15,683 nt of DNA from CAZMUQ01 sp964569845. GTDB taxonomy: Archaea; Thermoproteota; Bathyarchaeia; Hecatellales; Hecatellaceae. The stretch is taken from contig CAZMUQ010000025.1 in the NCBI GenBank assembly GCA_964569845.1, forward strand, positions 1 through 15,683, written 5' to 3'. The notes under the pieces were generated by a model. That model was not told the DNA's origin and did not search any database. It saw nothing but the letters and a program-made list of their open reading frames with translations. This document shows positions 13,848 through 15,683 of the stretch, piece after piece. Both the position numbers and the translations under genes were made by a program. How positions within the stretch are numbered: the stretch's first letter is position 1; the number at the start of each line of letters is the position of its first letter.

Positions 13848-14783
13848 ATGGTTGAAAAAGCTTCCTGGAAAAATTTGCCTGAAGTTCATGATAATCAACC
13901 AAAGATAAAGGTGCCCCTAGATAAGGTTGGAATTGTTGGTGTAAAAATGCCTATAGGTTTTATTTATCTTGGTGAGCATCCAACATTAATCGTTCCTAAA
14001 TTTTCCGTATACGTAAACTTACCTAAAAATCAAAGGGGAATTCATGCTTCAAGGCATTATGAAACTATTGTTGAAGGCTTAGAGAAGTTTGCAGGTAAAA
14101 CCTACAAGCTTGAGGATGTTTGTAAGCATATTGTTGAGGAGCTTTTAAACAAACATAACTATGTAACCTATGCTGAAGTTAAAGCTATTGGTGAAGCTAT
14201 GATAAAAAAAACTACACCAAAAACAGGCATGATAAGTTATGAACCATGTAAAATTTTTGCTTTAGCTTCAGCTTACAAAAAATCTGGTGATACAATTATT
14301 ATTAAAAAGAAGATAGGTGTACTTGTTGAAGGAATAACTTCCTGTCCTTGTGCTCAAGAAATGCTAAAAGAAGAATTTAACCAGAAAAATACTAGATGTA
14401 AAGGTTTTCTTGAAGATTTTCCATGGGCAACGCATATGCAGCGTAGCTACGGTTTAATTGTTATGGATGTTCCTGATGGTTTTAATGTTGATGCATTTAA
14501 ACTTGTAAAAATTATAGAAGATTCTATGAGCTCTTCAAGTTACGGTTTACTTAAAAGAATTGATGAGGCTGAACTTGTAAAGCAAGCTATCAATAAACCT
14601 AGATTTGTTGAGGATTGTATAAGATTTATGATGGAAGGCTTTATTAAAGAATTTAAAAGTTTACCTGATAATGTTACTGTCAAATTTAAACAACGAAGCA
14701 AAGAAACAATCCATAAACATGACTTTGTAGCTGAAAAACTTATAACCGTTGGAGAATTAAAGAAGATAATTCACCCAGAATAA
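13848..14783 (+). CDS. mptA: GTP cyclohydrolase MptA (GTP cyclohydrolase IV)
   Basis: MptA is the Fe(II)-dependent archaeal GTP cyclohydrolase (FolE2/DUF198 superfamily) that converts GTP to 7,8-dihydro-D-neopterin 2',3'-cyclic phosphate, the first step of archaeal pterin synthesis. The 311-residue chain has the expected LPEVHDNQP start (10-18), GIHASRHYETIVEGLE (64-79), TSCPCAQEM (164-172), ATHMQRSYGLIVMDVP (194-209) and the LKRIDEAELVKQA / PRFVEDCIRFMMEG tail (235-264). His and Cys residues in these blocks probably bind iron and GTP. ATG 13848 is chosen because GGTG lies 9 bases before it and MVEKASWKNLPEVH fits the family; ATG 13833 would add five residues. A strong TATA box with flanking direct repeats lies upstream, so it can be expressed independently of the ABC/DHPS operon. 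Confidence 0.93.
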   Translation: MVEKASWKNLPEVHDNQPKIKVPLDKVGIVGVKMPIGFIYLGEHPTLIVPKFSVYVNLPKNQRGIHASRHYETIVEGLEKFAGKTYKLEDVCKHIVEELLNKHNYVTYAEVKAIGEAMIKKTTPKTGMISYEPCKIFALASAYKKSGDTIIIKKKIGVLVEGITSCPCAQEMLKEEFNQKNTRCKGFLEDFPWATHMQRSYGLIVMDVPDGFNVDAFKLVKIIEDSMSSSSYGLLKRIDEAELVKQAINKPRFVEDCIRFMMEGFIKEFKSLPDNVTVKFKQRSKETIHKHDFVAEKLITVGELKKIIHPE

Positions 14784-14793
14784 GCTAAAATCT

Positions 14794-15651
14794 CTATTCA
14801 ATCTTCCAATTATTTTTACAAAGCTGGCTATAAATTTCTGGTCTTAGGTCCTTTACAACATGTTGATTCTTTATCCTTAACCTTACACGTTCCATATCTA
14901 CATCTGCTACTACAATAAGCTCTTTACCTATTTTACCATCAGCTAAAACTTTATTTCCTCCAGGATAAAGTATTGAAGATTTACCATAAAATCTAAATTC
15001 CTCTTCAGCTTTTATCCCCCCAATAAGTACTGAATGAACAACAATAAACTGGTTTTCCACAACTCTAGCTTCACAGCATCTTCTTAAATCTAGGAAGCTT
15101 GATTTATCTGGTGCTGCTGAAGGTACAAAAAGAATTTCAACACCTTTTAACCTTAAAATTCTTGAAATTTCAGGAAAAAGTGAATCATAGCATATTATTA
15201 TTGAAGCTTTTCCATAAGGTGTTTCAAAAATTTTTAGTTCTTCCCCATATCCATCTAACCCCATAACCTTATCTGCAGCATGAAGATGAATTTTTCTGTA
15301 CCTACCAATTTCTCCTTCAGGGGAAATTAGCATACTTGTGTTATAGTACCTTTCCCCAATTTTTTCTGGGATGCTTCCAGCAATAATAAATACCTGATAT
15401 TTCCTAGCTAAATCCTCCATAAACTCCTTGAATTTTTCGAAGTACTCTTCAGCTAGCTTTTTTAATGCTTCATTAAGTTTAGCTGTGGAAAGGTAAACAG
15501 TAGCAGCTTCAATTGTAAAGTATTCAGGAAAAACAATAAACTCCGAGTTACTTTTCTTAGCCTTAATTACAATTTCCTCAACATGTTTTTCAAATTTTTC
15601 AAGGCTTTTAACATTTTTAGCTTTAAACTGTACAGATGAAATTTTAACCAT
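14794..15651 (-). CDS. Nitrilase/CN-hydrolase family amidohydrolase
   Basis: A 285-residue carbon-nitrogen hydrolase with the catalytic Glu-Lys-Cys triad in place: Glu43 (VFPEYFTIEA), Lys120 (YRKIHLHAAD) and Cys154 (IIICYDSLFPE), with a second Glu around 137-138 (YGEELKIF). It follows the family order AGSIPEK (91-97), NTSMLISPEGEIGRYRK (104-120), LFVPSAAPDK (174-183), CCEARVVENQ (192-201), then KSSILYPGG (224-232). Such enzymes hydrolyse amides or nitriles through a Cys thioester; the branch (deaminated glutathione amidase, N-carbamoyl-amine hydrolase or other) cannot be fixed by eye. ATG 15651 has GGTGA 5 bases upstream. It is convergent with mptA, 10 bases apart, so the two are not co-transcribed. 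Nothing ties it to pterin metabolism beyond position. Confidence 0.88.
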   Translation of the reverse strand: MVKISSVQFKAKNVKSLEKFEKHVEEIVIKAKKSNSEFIVFPEYFTIEAATVYLSTAKLNEALKKLAEEYFEKFKEFMEDLARKYQVFIIAGSIPEKIGERYYNTSMLISPEGEIGRYRKIHLHAADKVMGLDGYGEELKIFETPYGKASIIICYDSLFPEISRILRLKGVEILFVPSAAPDKSSFLDLRRCCEARVVENQFIVVHSVLIGGIKAEEEFRFYGKSSILYPGGNKVLADGKIGKELIVVADVDMERVRLRIKNQHVVKDLRPEIYSQLCKNNWKIE

Positions 15652-15683
15652 AATTTCACCAGTGTTACTAACTATACATGGTT

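Noticed and set aside
1..15683. CRISPR array, cas genes, integrase or phage genes
   Set aside because: No regularly spaced repeats and no such proteins were found on either strand.

Overview
The window is AT-rich archaeal chromosome with ordinary housekeeping content. It carries a fibrillarin/Nop5 C/D-box RNP pair, an archaeal-type RNase HII, a DUF61 protein, archaeal pterin genes (MptA, MptE, a DHPS-like protein) and the small ribosomal protein eS30. eS30 is generally missing from Euryarchaeota and present in TACK/Asgard archaea and eukaryotes. Together with methanopterin-type pterin genes it points to a TACK archaeon. Bathyarchaeia is my best guess, but that is inference. Ribosome binding sites of GGTGA/GAGG type are visible before several genes, and TTG/GTG starts are used where genes overlap.

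Layout. 1-809 (-): 3'-truncated family 2 glycosyltransferase. 810-1017: intergenic stretch with a locally GC-richer island and hairpins. 1018-1382 (+): VapB-like antitoxin followed by a VapC/PIN toxin remnant with an in-frame stop. 1408-2064 (+): RNase HII. 2081-2435 (-): clan AA aspartyl protease pseudogene, frameshifted and lacking the catalytic Asp. 2486-4844 (-): operon Nop5 - fibrillarin - DUF61. 4845-4948: divergent promoter region with two inverted repeats before pyrD. 4949-6681 (+): pyrD-pyrK, overlapping ATGA. 6729-6902 (+): eS30. 6920-7057 (-): probable tail of a lost radical SAM gene. 7029-8102 (-): MetE-core-like protein. 8157-8801 (-): DUF447 flavoprotein-like gene. 8821-9645 (+): MptE. 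9737-13769 (+): ABC ATPase, ABC-2-like permease and DHPS-like protein, joined by 4-base stop/start overlaps. 13848-14783 (+): MptA with its own TATA box. 14794-15651 (-): nitrilase-family hydrolase.

How the genes work together. The right half is a pterin (tetrahydromethanopterin or related folate) biosynthesis locus. MptA would open GTP to a dihydroneopterin cyclic phosphate, MptE would pyrophosphorylate 6-hydroxymethyl-dihydropterin, and the DHPS-like TIM barrel would act at or near the coupling step. DUF447 proteins are a plausible accessory. The unusual element is a two-gene ABC transporter translationally coupled to the DHPS-like gene. The middle supplies pyrimidine synthesis (PyrD/PyrK) and rRNA/tRNA 2'-O-methylation (Nop5, fibrillarin). 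The left third shows gene decay: a toxin remnant and a protease pseudogene close together. I found no CRISPR array, tRNA, rRNA, intact transposon or phage genes, and no stretch over 300 bases lacks a gene or gene remnant.
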